From positions 62,001 to 126,000 of the forward strand of contig JBAMDO010000137.1 in NCBI GenBank assembly GCA_037074765.1: a DNA stretch of 64,000 nt, written 5' to 3'. The DNA comes from Mansonella perstans. Its lineage: Eukaryota; Nematoda; Chromadorea; Rhabditida; Onchocercidae. Within the stretch, counting starts at the first letter, position 1. Each line of letters opens with the position of its first letter. The position numbers and the translations under genes are program-made. Positions 23,060 to 36,200 of this stretch are shown piece after piece. Under the pieces are notes generated by a model, which saw only the letters and a list, made by a program, of their open reading frames with translations, was not told the origin of the DNA and did not search any database.

Positions 23060-26000
23060 AATAATTTCATTTATTATTTTATAGTATGCGTGATAGCGAA
23101 ATGAAACATTTTGGGATGTTTCCTTCTGAACAGAAGATATCAATTACTTTGTTCAAATTCTAAAATTTCTAAGAATGTGTCGGTAATGCAGTATGCGATA
23201 TGAAATTTATTGCAAAATACTTACTTAGAAGTACCGACGGTTTGTGTTCGAAATAAAAATAGGCAGTAGTTGGAGAAATTAGAATGAATGTGAGTGAATG
23301 AAAATATATGCAAAGAAGTATTGTCAAAATAGCTCGAATTCTTCCAATAGTTTTGTATATTTTTATTCATCAAAAATATTGCAAAAGAAAGCTTTCGGAA
23401 TGCAAATTATCAGAGACACTAAAATGTGAAGTTTGCTTATTCTATGACAAAAACTTTATTTTTAGTTAAATAATACTTGAACTATTCAAATTAATGTGCA
23501 ATCAATCTGCAGTAATTATCCCGCATTTATTACAGCATTTAACAATTCAGACATGGAGTAGAAATTTCACTTATGCTTTCTGCATTTTAATACAATGCTA
23601 TAATACCATAAATTTTTAAGAATGTTTCGAGGAAAAGTTGGAAATTAAATCGGACAATCTCGATGAAAAAATGCAGTATTTTTATTGGAAAATATTCGTT
23701 CCATGTGATAGTAGTATAAACCAGTAGAAAATTGAAAATTAATCAAATTATCCAACAAGTCTTTGAACTCCATTTATTTTAATGTAATACTGTTTATGAA
23801 ACAAATAAAAATTTTTTTTCAAAGCGATATTGTTGAACAAAATGAGCTACAAACAACGGCTTACATGAAGCCACACATAGATGCTTACTTTTTCACCCGA
23901 AAAATTTTTGATAAAGTCTTATCACTTTTTTTTGTCGCTTTAAAATCACATTTTCAACAAAATTACATCACTCCCGATGAAACATCACTCTCATTTCAAA
24001 AGATTGCCATTTGGTCCTAAAAAAGCAAAATATGAAGAGATTGATTTGAATAGGTTTAAAGATTTGTTGTAGCAAAGAATGATTAAATTTACACAAAAGA
24101 AGCCTATCAAAATTATCATTATGCATTTGACTTCAATATCAAAAGTGAAGTAGATTAAAAGCATGCAGTAAACACAGGGAAAAATCAAGAAATACTGGTA
24201 ATGCTGCAAAAACATTGATAAATTTAAATCGTTCCAAAATTCGCAATTCCAAAAAAAATTCAGAAGTGCATGGAAATGCATCAATTTAAATTTATCAGTT
24301 TTCAGAATTCCAAAATATTTTGAAAGAAATTTAAGCATTTAAAAAAATTCCGAGAGTTCCAAAAAGATTAAAAAGTCCAAAAATTTCAAGGATATTTTCT
24401 GTTAAAAAACATATATTAACAAAATAAATTCAATGTGAGTACAAACAGGAAATGGTAAGAATATCGCTGGCGTCAATAATCAGTGACAATCTTCCCTTTA
24501 TCGAGATTTGGCCTGGTCATTTGCTGCATTATACTGAATAACATTGTGAATTAAATTGATGAAAGAAAGTTGTTTCACAAGAATGTTATATCATACTATT
24601 ACCAGCGAATGCTCAGGTTTAATGATTCATATATATATACCAAAATATCGAGTTCTACATCCGAATATTTTCTTTCGATCACAGAAGTGAAATCAATTCA
24701 AAAATGGCGATCGCTGAATCAATCTGATCATTCAACATGGTGGTGGTCATTATAGGTCGAAAAAGTTAGGCCATCTTCATGGAAAAGTCATCTAACATTA
24801 ACAATCAAGCCATTTTATCACATTTAACGTTTAGTGATTCATATATTGTAAAATGAGCTTGGAAAATGAATGGCAAGGAATTAGTGAAAAAAATGATAAG
24901 GAACAGATAAGGAATGTTTTGAGCTATAAGATAACTTCAAGTAAGAATATGAAATCTTCCTTTAATGGTTTAGGTATAAATTGTGATATTTTCTTGTCAG
25001 TGTTTTATTCATATTCTTTTTGATTGTAGTTGAAGACTTCTAAAATGCTTTCCAATAATACTGGAAGGAATAAGCAATTGACTGCAAACTTTACGCTAAA
25101 CGAGATATCAGTCTATACTAAAACCGACATAAGAGTACCAGTGCTTAAATGCAAAAATATCCTCTTATGCATGTACCGAATGGCCTTTTTTAGATTTTCT
25201 CTATCTGTAGAATCAGATCATGTCACAACTTCGGCAACTTCTTCAAAGTTTTTTGAAGCACTCGATAAGCAAAAGATTAAATAGGATGGATCTTAAGCAG
25301 ATATGTCCAAATCAATGGAGAACTATAAACAATATGCAATACTCTTATGTTTGGTTAGTAAAGCCTTTGATTGTTGTTTGTTTTTTTTGAAACATTTAAG
25401 GCTATGTGCAATTTCTAACATTGGCTTCATCTTGAATAATCTTGGCAAATGCAATGAAAAATACTAGATCTGATCCAGTTTTATATTAAAACTTAAATTT
25501 TATTACAGCATCTTAACTATATGACACATTTTTTCTAATATTATACACTTTAAAGTAAAGGATAACTTAATTGAAGCGAAAAAAATTCAACTTGCCTTTC
25601 ATATCTTAAAATAAAGCAGCTTATAAATGTGGAAGCGAAAAATTGTCATAATTTGGAATAATTTTTTTGGATCATATCACTTAATTACTAATCAGTCCTT
25701 GAAAATACCTTCGTTATTATCTGTATGTTAATTTAACTATTTGTGCTGATATTCGAAGAACTACTCCTTATCCTTATTGCTGACATTCAAAATCAGTTAT
25801 ACTCCTTTTCGTTCACAAATTAAAAGCTTTAGAAATGTCAATGAAAGTTATTTGAAATCCTTTGTTTTATTCCCTAACTTCTGTTGCAGTTATATGAGAA
25901 AAAATACTATATCTCTAGTATTCCTATCGACTCTGAAACAACATTCGTTTTTAAGTGGCAGCAGAAGTTCTGTGGTAGTAAAAAAATCTGTTCAAAAATA

Positions 26001-27390
26001 TTCTTTCAAGATCTTTCGAGTAATGAAGAGCACAATTATACCTCGATGACCTGAATACTTTAACTTTTGTTCTTCTTTGCACCAGGTGATAATAAATGTA
26101 CCACGAAAATCTGATGGTAATTCGCATTGGCAGCAATAATGCATAATAGCCTGTGTAATTTAATATGCAGTGCTTAATCTTCATGCTTCCAAACTTCAAG
26201 TAGAATTTCAAATTTTCAGCTGCTACATGGTTTCAAAAGTCTCTTCCAGAGTAATATATTTGTTCATGTTTGAATGTTCAATCGGTGAGTCGCAAACTAC
26301 ATAATTGACATTGAAGAAAGTTTGAAAATTTTTAGGTCACTGATTCTGTATGTGAGAAAAAATTAGATACGTAAAATGCTTTTGACTGTTCGGATTAAGG
26401 AGGAACTTTTGAATCTGATGAGTTGAGACCCCTTGTATTTCAGAATATGTGGAAGTAAATGACCATGCCAGATTTCAATAAATGAAAGATATCTGCCACT
26501 GTATTGATATGGGAGACATGCCTTCCCTATATAGCACTGTTGTTCCCTCCAAAAAACACGTAGAATCAGTCTCGAGGAGGAAAGAAAAGCAGAAAGGACT
26601 GTTTCTCTCAATACTGTTCAAGAAATTTTCCGCCAAAACTTCTACAACTTGGCTGCTGAACTTGTCTATCCATTTGCGGTAAGTGTGGATAGAGAAACCT
26701 TTTCAAATTACCGTTCACGAAGCCAAGTTATGATGATGTTGATGTTATCCGATCTGTTACACCTTAATCATAAGTCAACTTCTATCACCGCACTTTCGAT
26801 TTAGGAGGTTATTTGGTCAACGGAAAAATTTGCGTCAGTTAACTGAATCGAAGAGCTGCTTTGTAGAATAATGAACAAATTTCCAAAGTTTTGTAATAAA
26901 AGATATATTCTTGATAATATACGAACGATCATAAATTGTAACAGAAGAAGCAAAACAAAACGAATTACACGAATTCTGTCTTCCAGAAGCTTGAAAGGTA
27001 TGGAATAACGAAATGACAAATAAACAAATTTAACCGTTAAATTTTATCAAAAAATAATTGACCCCTTTGTTACTGACATCATTAATCGACAGAATTACTG
27101 CTTAGTCATCCATTATTATTATTATTATTCAACTCTTTTCGAAAACAAAAATTCCCGGAATACAGTAACTAAATATATTCATGACTCTTCCATTTTACCC
27201 TAATTGTATTTTTATTTGAGCATATTTTGAGACAAATTATGATCAGTTACAATATTATCACTTTATCTGGTGCGATCATTGCATCAGATGCATATAATAT
27301 CGAAAAATTTATGAAATATTTGGCACATTAGCATAAATTTGAAATGAGCAATCTACAATATCATCATAATGTGATATGATGATGTCAATC
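23060..27390. other. Mostly gene-free; AATAAA at 23,252
   Basis: AATAAA at 23,252-23,257, about 195 bases after the repeat-protein stop, is a plausible poly(A) signal. Beyond it I see scattered open frames of 60-115 codons on both strands (for example 23,763-24,020, 25,030-25,284 and 26,871-27,006) without recognisable motifs or convincing splice sites. A degenerate retroelement or unrecognised exons cannot be excluded. Confidence 0.5.
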
Positions 27391-27392
27391 AT

Positions 27393-27398
27393 TTTATT
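27393..27398 (-). other. Candidate polyadenylation signal of tiam-1
   Basis: AATAAA on the minus strand, about 155 bases after the proposed stop at 27,553. Confidence 0.5.
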
Positions 27399-27552
27399 CA
27401 TGAGTTCCCTTTCTTCTCATTTCTTTTGTCAAGACTTTAAAAATCCTTCAAAATATTTTAACCACTTGTCGATCAGAACATCAATCACTTTTTCTCTTTT
27501 CGTTTTCTTTGAAATATGTCAATCATTACCGAAAGACAATTGTCATCAACTA

Positions 27553-30236
27553 TTACAGTACATGCCGTTCACTGCTATAACCAGCATCCGATTGACTGCT
27601 ACCACTGATTGGGCGACGTTGTTCTTTCCTTGAACAAAAAAAAATTATTTAAGTATTATTTATTTAGTGAATTATTTTTAAAACTATCATTTTGATTTTT
27701 TTGGTGAATGGAATTAGATCAAAAACTAGTCGATGCTTATTAATAATTAGATCTTTTGTTATTTTGATATTATTTGTAATTAATTTGAATACTTCAATCC
27801 TTCCAACATTCTATATTGCAAATTAGATGGAACAATTATCACTTGTATAAGAAATACCAAATTAGAATAAACATAATTTTTACTTGAACAAAAAATTGAA
27901 TTAGAAGTTAAAATTATCACTTAAATGTTCATTGTTCTTGAAATTTTAAACTTTGTAGTTTTAGCTGAAAGGCCAAAGAGATGGTTTTTTTTCTCATAAT
28001 AAGTAATAATTAAAACAAATGTGTAAATCTATTTTAGACTTTATAAAAGTTCTATATCAGTCTGAATATTTTAGATTATGAGATTTTCATTTTCATTTAA
28101 TATTGCCCTCAAAAATTAACTTCAAATTCCCTTTTATCATAAAAAGAGTTATCTAGAAGTAAAGTATTATTATAAAAGCAATCAAAGACATTTCGTCGAA
28201 TATAAACTAGTTGAAATGATATTCCTTGGGGTATTTTCCCCTCACAAATCCATCAAAAAATAAGCCTTTTGATATAAGTTAATTTTCTTGAAATAACATT
28301 AATAACACTGCGGAAAAAGTTGCCGAAAATATCAACAGTCCGCCAATTTATGCCTGTGTAATAATTGTAAATACCCTGGATACACAATAGTAAATAAATT
28401 GACCTAATATCAATTACGGATAAGGAAACATCAGTTACGGAAATATAAATTTAAATATAATATGTTTATTAGTAGGAAAACAAATGTGCAACATCAATTT
28501 TTTGGTACACGGAAAGAAGGCATTATAAGTGATAAAGATAGAAGTCTCGTTTTATCAAAATTTTATAAAAAATATATTTTATTTCAATAAGATGCAAGAT
28601 TTAAAAGAAATTAAGTGTATCAGTAAGGAAAAAATCTCTGCTTTTATCCGAATTTGGGGATTTTTAACTTCAATTAGGTTTATTTGTTCAGAATTAATTC
28701 AAATTAAGAATTTAAAAATTCATAAGGACAAATTTTACGCTTCAAAATTAAACGAAGCATAGCAACAAGTCTCGTTCATTCAGGATGATGAAGTTGCAGA
28801 TAGATGTAAAGGAAATTAACGATGCACAGAGATCTTTAGCTGTTATTTATTGGAAGTCCGCTGACTATAAAGTTTCAGTAAGAAGGATATCTCTTTACAG
28901 AAAAACAAATACGCAACATATATTTGAAATTGTATGGACTATTTTCATTAAAATGAGCAGAAGTTAAAATTCGAAGTAAGCAAAAAATTAAAAATGAAAA
29001 ACTTACGCAATAGTAGAAGCTGCTTTACGAATGGATTTAATAAAATGATTTTTGATTTCCGCTTGACAGCAACAGAATTGATAGACGGATTCATGTAAAC
29101 GTGATGGACCGGTGTATATAAGAGTAAAAATATATTGTAATTCCGATGATTGAATGTTGCTTTCGTTGACTTCTACTTCAATAACAGACAAAATTCGATA
29201 AACTTTAGCCTGTAGTTAGACTGATTAATTAAAATAGGGGGTAAAATAAAGAGAGCGGATGAAATATGATATATGAGGATAATAAAGGATTAATTAAAGA
29301 AGATATAATTAATATAACATAAGAAAAGTGATACTTTTTTAAAAAATTAAATAAATAATTAATATTTGTCACAAATACTTGCATATTTGCGCTGTTTTGC
29401 GCATAATATTTATAACACGTATAGTAACGTCATGATTACGTAGTACGCCATTTTTATCCTTAGCTATTAAATAGAAATGAAACCTTATTTTTGGAAAGTT
29501 TTGGGCAGAAAATCAAAATTAAGCTGGTGAAAACAAATGCTACGCAAGCAATGGGACGTGAACGATTTTCCGGGCAATTTAACCAATTAATATGCGCAAA
29601 CATTAGTAACTGACTGAAATTCATGCGTGATGTCTGAAAAAAACGACACTGAGTAAAATCCTGCAGTAAAAAATGGAGCTAGGGTTGGCTTTAAGGTTGA
29701 ATTGCTTACCTAATATTAGGCATTAACTTAGACTCTAAAAATTTCAATATTATATAGCTAAAATTAAAATATTTGAGAACTTAGATTACGTTATGGAATC
29801 TTTCTAAGAGTAATTAAAATTGATTTACTGTTCCGTTTCTTGATGCAATTTCTTCAATGATTTGCCCGTATTGCTCTGTCAATCGTTGCATTTCATTTAC
29901 ATATTCGGCTAAGGACTGCATTGTTGTAAGAGCTTGTTCACTTTGTTGTCTTTCTACGGATCCTACAATTAAGTTCAATTTTATACAGCTAAAATTAAAA
30001 TATTAATATATTTGACATTAACTTAAACTCTAAAAAGTCTAAGACAAATATCAACCAGTAAAGGTTAAATGCTCAAATTGTAAGTAAACTGAAATACGTA
30101 AAATTGTTCTTACTCTAAATCATTATAAATCACAAAAAAAAGTTATGAACAAAGAATAAAACTATTATAAGATTTGGATTCAAAAATTTATTTTCAAAAA
30201 ACATCTATTTGCGTGTATGTACGTGTGTGTGTGTGT

Positions 30237-30276
<40 letters not shown>

Positions 30277-33200
30277 TGTGGTGTATTTATGTCTGCGTGT
30301 GCTTCTTTCAATTTAAATGAATAGGAAATAAGATGTAAAGTTAAAATTTAAAAAAATAAAAGTGATGAAAGTTTTATGTTCGAATTTCTTATTTGTGATA
30401 GGAAAACAAACAAAAAGTGAACCTTTAAAACAATTATCTCTAATTTGTTGTAAAAAGAGTGGATATTTGAGGACTCGCTGAATTGGCTTAATTAGTAATG
30501 ACTGAGCGCTTTCACTCTGTTCACCGCTAATGTTTAGTTTTTCCAATCGTGCCACAATATCACTTAGCACTTAAATGTTCTCATAAATTTATTTAATTAA
30601 GCGCAAAAATGAAGTAAAATATTAACGATTATTTAAACAGTCCGTCTGATGCCTGAAAATGAATTCATTTGTTCATTGAAATTGCATCATTAAAAAAAAA
30701 CCAAAGAAATTCAGAAACTATAATTCGATAAAACATTAACCTTTTTTATTTTGTTGAAATCTTAAATATGCAGCTGAATAATCGCTATAAATTTTGAATT
30801 TACTACATTTATTGACAAATAAAGCCGAAATACGAATCAATGAATCCTGGAAATGGAACTTCTATTAATTTAATTTGAAAATTCCAAGGATTATATAAAG
30901 TTAAATATTGATTTTCCACAAATATTCATTTATATCTGAAAATGTTTTATTAAAAATTCCTTTTCAATCAAAGCAACTGATTGAAAAGGAATCAGTTCAA
31001 TCTAGTCATTGAGGCCTACCCGTAACTGTTGTTGTGAGACTGTAAATGAATGAACAACATCTCCAGCTGCATCGAGAAGTGATAGGAGAAATGAGTTTTG
31101 AATTCGTAATAATCGATCAGCTGTTTCTAATACAGGTAGATGTGTCGGTTTTAAATACTGATTTACCAACTATAAATGAATTTTTTTCTATTTAAATTTT
31201 AATGAAAATTTTTCGAAATATTTTACGAATATTTCGAAAATATTTTCAATTAAAGAAACATGGAAATTGATAGAAATTTCAAAAATTATGACTGAAAACA
31301 AAATTTGTTTAGTCTTATAAAACATTCACTCAATCTATTAGTCCACATATTTCGTCTAGAGAGAAAAAAAGAAATCATGTCATTCCACTATTCATTTCTA
31401 TCACTTACTTATCCTTAATTTTCATCTCAAATTTCAACATGCTAAGTTTTATTAGTTTGAATTTTATTTTCTTAATTGTTTGAAATATCCGAAAAAAAAT
31501 TGAAAAAAAAGAAAATGATTAAAACCTTCTGAACATCACGCACGAAATTTTTTTCCGTTAACACAAGCTCACTGATTGTTTTCAGGAGCTGTTCTTCTGC
31601 TCCCTCACTAAAATGTGATACGGAAATGGCACTACTGAAAGTTATGTGTCTGTATTCCTCACACTTTGATGGCTTATCATAAGCAGAGCGGGACATATGA
31701 CGCAATGAATGACCATTTGAGGATAATTGACAGTTTCGATAAATACTTCGAGTGGGTGATGACCGAGCTGATTCATTTTCTTGATTCTATAAATGGAATC
31801 AGAAGAATAAGCGAATATTTTTAAAAGCCGAAAAAAGCTTGATGATTAATTATCAATATTTATCACCAAGTTATCCCTACTTTGCGTAAGATTCCATATT
31901 TGAAGTTTGTTGGCGATTCCATATATGGAACAAAACCAACCTAATGTGTAAGTCTTTATGGCATAAAGTTTCCGTAATTTAGACGGAGTTTGCTTACCTT
32001 CAAAATTTTGCTTGTATCGTAGCATGTAATATCAGACAACCGATCCATACTGTGGAAACGATTTGCTGCGAAAGGTTGTGATGGTGCAAAGCTGTCGAAA
32101 GTTGCTTTAGCGGTAGCGGTAGTAGTATTACTAGTTGAAATAGATAGCGGTCTTGATTTGATGTATTGCGGAACGATAGCGTCACGTTTGCGCAGGACAA
32201 GATTAGTGCCGTGATGTAACAAAGTTTGCACCTCTTCGGCACTTTTTAACGAACTAATCAATCGATTATCAACGCTTATCACTAAATCACCCACTTCCAC
32301 AGAAGTTCTTTTGTCACGGATTGCACAAACTTCAGCCTACAATTAAAGTTTTCCAAGCACGTAATAATCAAAACTATTTAAACATTTGATATTGAAACTT
32401 TCCCAGTTAGTTTAATCAAAATGAGAAATATTGAAAAGTAAATTTTTCTATTCTATTACAAATAATAAAAGTCGTTTCATTTAAATAAATAGTTCATTTC
32501 AGTATTTCGACTAATTCTTTGAATATTTTCAGAGAAATATCACCAAATTTACATGAATTAAAAGATTGAAAAACTAATTTTAGATAAAAAATTTAGCGCA
32601 GAAATTGAATTGATACGAAATTACAATTTTTATTGGAGTAATATCGAAAAATGATTAATTTGAAATTGAAAAAATGATGTCAGTGAATTGATGTTTGATA
32701 CATTGATTATAATGATGGATATAATGGATGTTTCAAAATGTAAGAAATATGCAAAAAGGAGGTACAAAAAGACAAAGAAAAAGAGAGAGAGAGTAAAAAA
32801 AAGTGTTGAAATTTAATAATAGAACAAATTGTATAAACTTTTTTAATTCAAAAAATCGATTAAATTTTACTAAAAACAAACTATTAACTAATTGTGATAA
32901 CTATTCATTATTTATTTACTTTATTTTCCAAAGTTGCAAGCTTAGCAATGTTTTGAGATGAGTGCCATACAAAATTCAATTTGAGATTTTTAAAATGCAT
33001 TTGTTTGCAGGAGAAAAGGAATTAGTTGCAAATGAAATTTAAAGTTGAAATGATTACACCCAAAATTATTTGTTTCATCAATTTTAAATTTTTCATTAAT
33101 TTAAATAGTTTATTTTCTTAATAAAATGAGACAAATTTTTTTACACAAAGCATCGATTTTTAGTAATAATTAAAACTTTATAAAATGAAAATTTAAATTG

Positions 33201-36200
33201 TTTGTATCAAATATTTGACATAAATTTAAATCTTTTTAAGATTTCAATATTGAAAGGTTCAATAATTTTGAATTAAAATATATAAAATATTTATGCTGAA
33301 TTAAACCCTTATTATAGGTGATGCATAATTTATTTTCAACAAAACAGATTGATTAACTGAATATTTGTTCATTTTAAGGATAAATACAGTATGTTAGACC
33401 GCTACAGTACAAGGCGTTGCTTATCCTTTAATCATCCTATCTACCGGCTATTCATAATTCCAAGAAAGTCTTTGACATTTAAGAAAAAAAAAAACATAAA
33501 TGTAAAAGAACTATTTAAGCACTACATGATTAAATACCCATACTTTTTATAAATGAAAATTCCTATCAAATAACAGAAAAAAAAAATGAAAAAGTACTGC
33601 AAGGATTTCCAAAATTTCAAACAATAAAATTTGATCGTGCGATCAGTACCATTCAGTAAGCAAATCAGTTAATTAAATGATTAAGTGAACATATTGTGAT
33701 CACTATTTTAACATTTAGGTAAATAAAATAAACGAAGTGAAGAAACGAAAATTCATTATTTGTTTAAACAGCTCTTCGCTTTGAGAGCTATTCAAAGAAA
33801 CGGATGAAATTTTCGGCTGAAAAGAATATTGTGAATTTCGTACTAAATTAAATTTCAGAAATTATTTCAACATTAAAAATTTTTCATCTGTATCAAATAG
33901 AGATCGATTTTTGCAAATGTATTTATTTTGCATTAAAAATAGCACCATTACTAACGTCTTATTAAAAAAGAGATTACGAAGGTCATTCAACGTCATTTGA
34001 CCTCTTTCAGTATTTTCAAGTGATCTGAACATTTGGCCCACCAGTTTTCCACTTATATTGTATTCTCACATGCAATAGATCATTTTTCTTCCCAATTTTT
34101 TTTTTTGCTATTTTTATCAATTTTTTATTTTTCTGTGTCAGTATGTAACAACCAATGATTTATTTAATTTTTATATTGCTTAAAAAACAATTTTACAAAC
34201 TTTAAATTAATTTCACCTTAATTTCATTATCATTGCATACTTTAGCCGATATGGTTAATCCAAGATTTCGCTCTTTCTTCTGTAATCGATAATCTCGTTC
34301 TTCTAATCGAACTCTTTTATGGCCATTTCTGCTGATATAATATTTTTCCGGATCAAGTTTTAACTGTTCGCAAACCTAACGGATGAACCAATTGATAGGT
34401 GACATCAGTACTTTGATTAAAATACGAAAAATTTAGGAAAAAATACAACAGCAATATAACTCAGTGCTTACAAATAAATTTCTCTTAATTAGAGATAAAA
34501 AATATCTGAAAACTTCTTTTGTAATTTAAACTTAAATATTTGACAATATCATTAAGTCTTAGGATAAAATTAGTTCATTTAGATTTTACAAAAAAAAAAT
34601 GGAAAAATCTTTACCTTGTATAAAATTTCGCTTACGTTATCTACGCTTGTTTGCCGAAGATGCATAATGGAACCGGAAGGAAGTAACACACTTACGGTAT
34701 CATTAATACCATTAAGAGGATAACCGTCAGCAAGTGCATGAAGTCGAGAAACATTCAACAGCAATTCATCCTGCCGATTCCATAATCTTTTGCAACTGGA
34801 GTAATAAAAAAATCAAAAATTAATTTTTAAAAAAATAAAACAAAAAACAGAAAATTTTTAATTCTCTCAATTTAAAAAATACTTTCAAAATTTCAGTTAC
34901 CAGTAACTTAAATAATTTCAAAATGCTAAATGAAATGTTAGGTTTTATGAAAATTTAGATTTTAAATTTATGCAGCGAAAAAAAATCATATATCTATCAC
35001 GAAATATTTTTTTGCTGTCGGAAAACAAGTTGAAAAAAATTTCAAAAATTTTTGATAACAATTTGTTTTATGAAAATTTTTCATAAGTATCGATTAGAAT
35101 TATTTTCATGCTAAATATTAATTATTTGGAAGCTAACATTTGGAACTGTGATTTACACAAAAAGTACAAATGAAGAGAACAGATGGCAGCACCACCAAAT
35201 GAACAAGAATAACGCAGCGTACGCAATGAAATTTTACTCAATAATTCCTGAAATGAAAAAGAAAGAAATAATTTTGCAATTTATTGAAAAGTGTATTATT
35301 AAAAGTTTTTTTCTTTTCAAATGAAAAACTAAAATTAAAAATTTTTTAAAAAGCTTTATACAGCTGATAAATTGAAATAAAAAAAAAAAAAAAAAAAAAA
35401 AAAACTAATATACAAGATTAAACGATAAGTGGAAAAAAAATTTCAGTCGAAATGAAATTTTACCGATGGTGTTGGAAAATTAGCATGAGAAATTGCCGCC
35501 AAACGATATTTCAATGTAAATAATTGCAAATGGCTCATTTCTAATTCATCGTTCAGATCATGAGATAATTCACACCCGAGTTGCAATGACCCGAGTGAGC
35601 GCGACAGCTTGAAAATATTTATTCAAATGAAACGAGGTTTTATTATTTTTTGGTAAAATTTTGAATTAAATTGAAATTTTTTCAAAACATAAATCATTTT
35701 AGAATGGAATTTTCAAAAATTCAAAATATCCAATTAATTAAGTGAAAATTAATTTCATCAAAAATTTACTTCTTTTAAGCCAATTAATTAAGCTATCAGT
35801 TGAATGCATATGAAACAAAGTTAAAAATTTATATTGAAAGCAAACAAAACAAATTAATTTTTTAGCAAAAATATTTGAACTTTAAAATGTGATTCTTTTT
35901 TTTAAATTCCCATGTGCTATGAATAAAAATAATGGGCACTTTGCAGGATTTTTTTGCAAAAGACGAGAAAAGATATAAAATTAAAGCATTTTTCTCTTTT
36001 TTATGTGTGATTAATGCTTTGAACATTTTATTCTTAAAGAGTTTAATTTCCTCTTTTTTTTTCTTTTTCTATATTTATCAATTTTCCAACAACAAACATA
36101 TAATTCTTATTTCTTCTCTCTATCTCTCTCTTTTACTCTTATTAATAGTTACAATTTATTTTTTTTAAAGAAAATTCGAAAAGTAAATAAACGGATAAAT

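Noticed and set aside
23763..27020. Several 60-115-codon open frames that might be retroelement or exon remnants
   Set aside because: No reverse transcriptase, integrase, gag-like or other motif, and no consistent splice phasing was seen.
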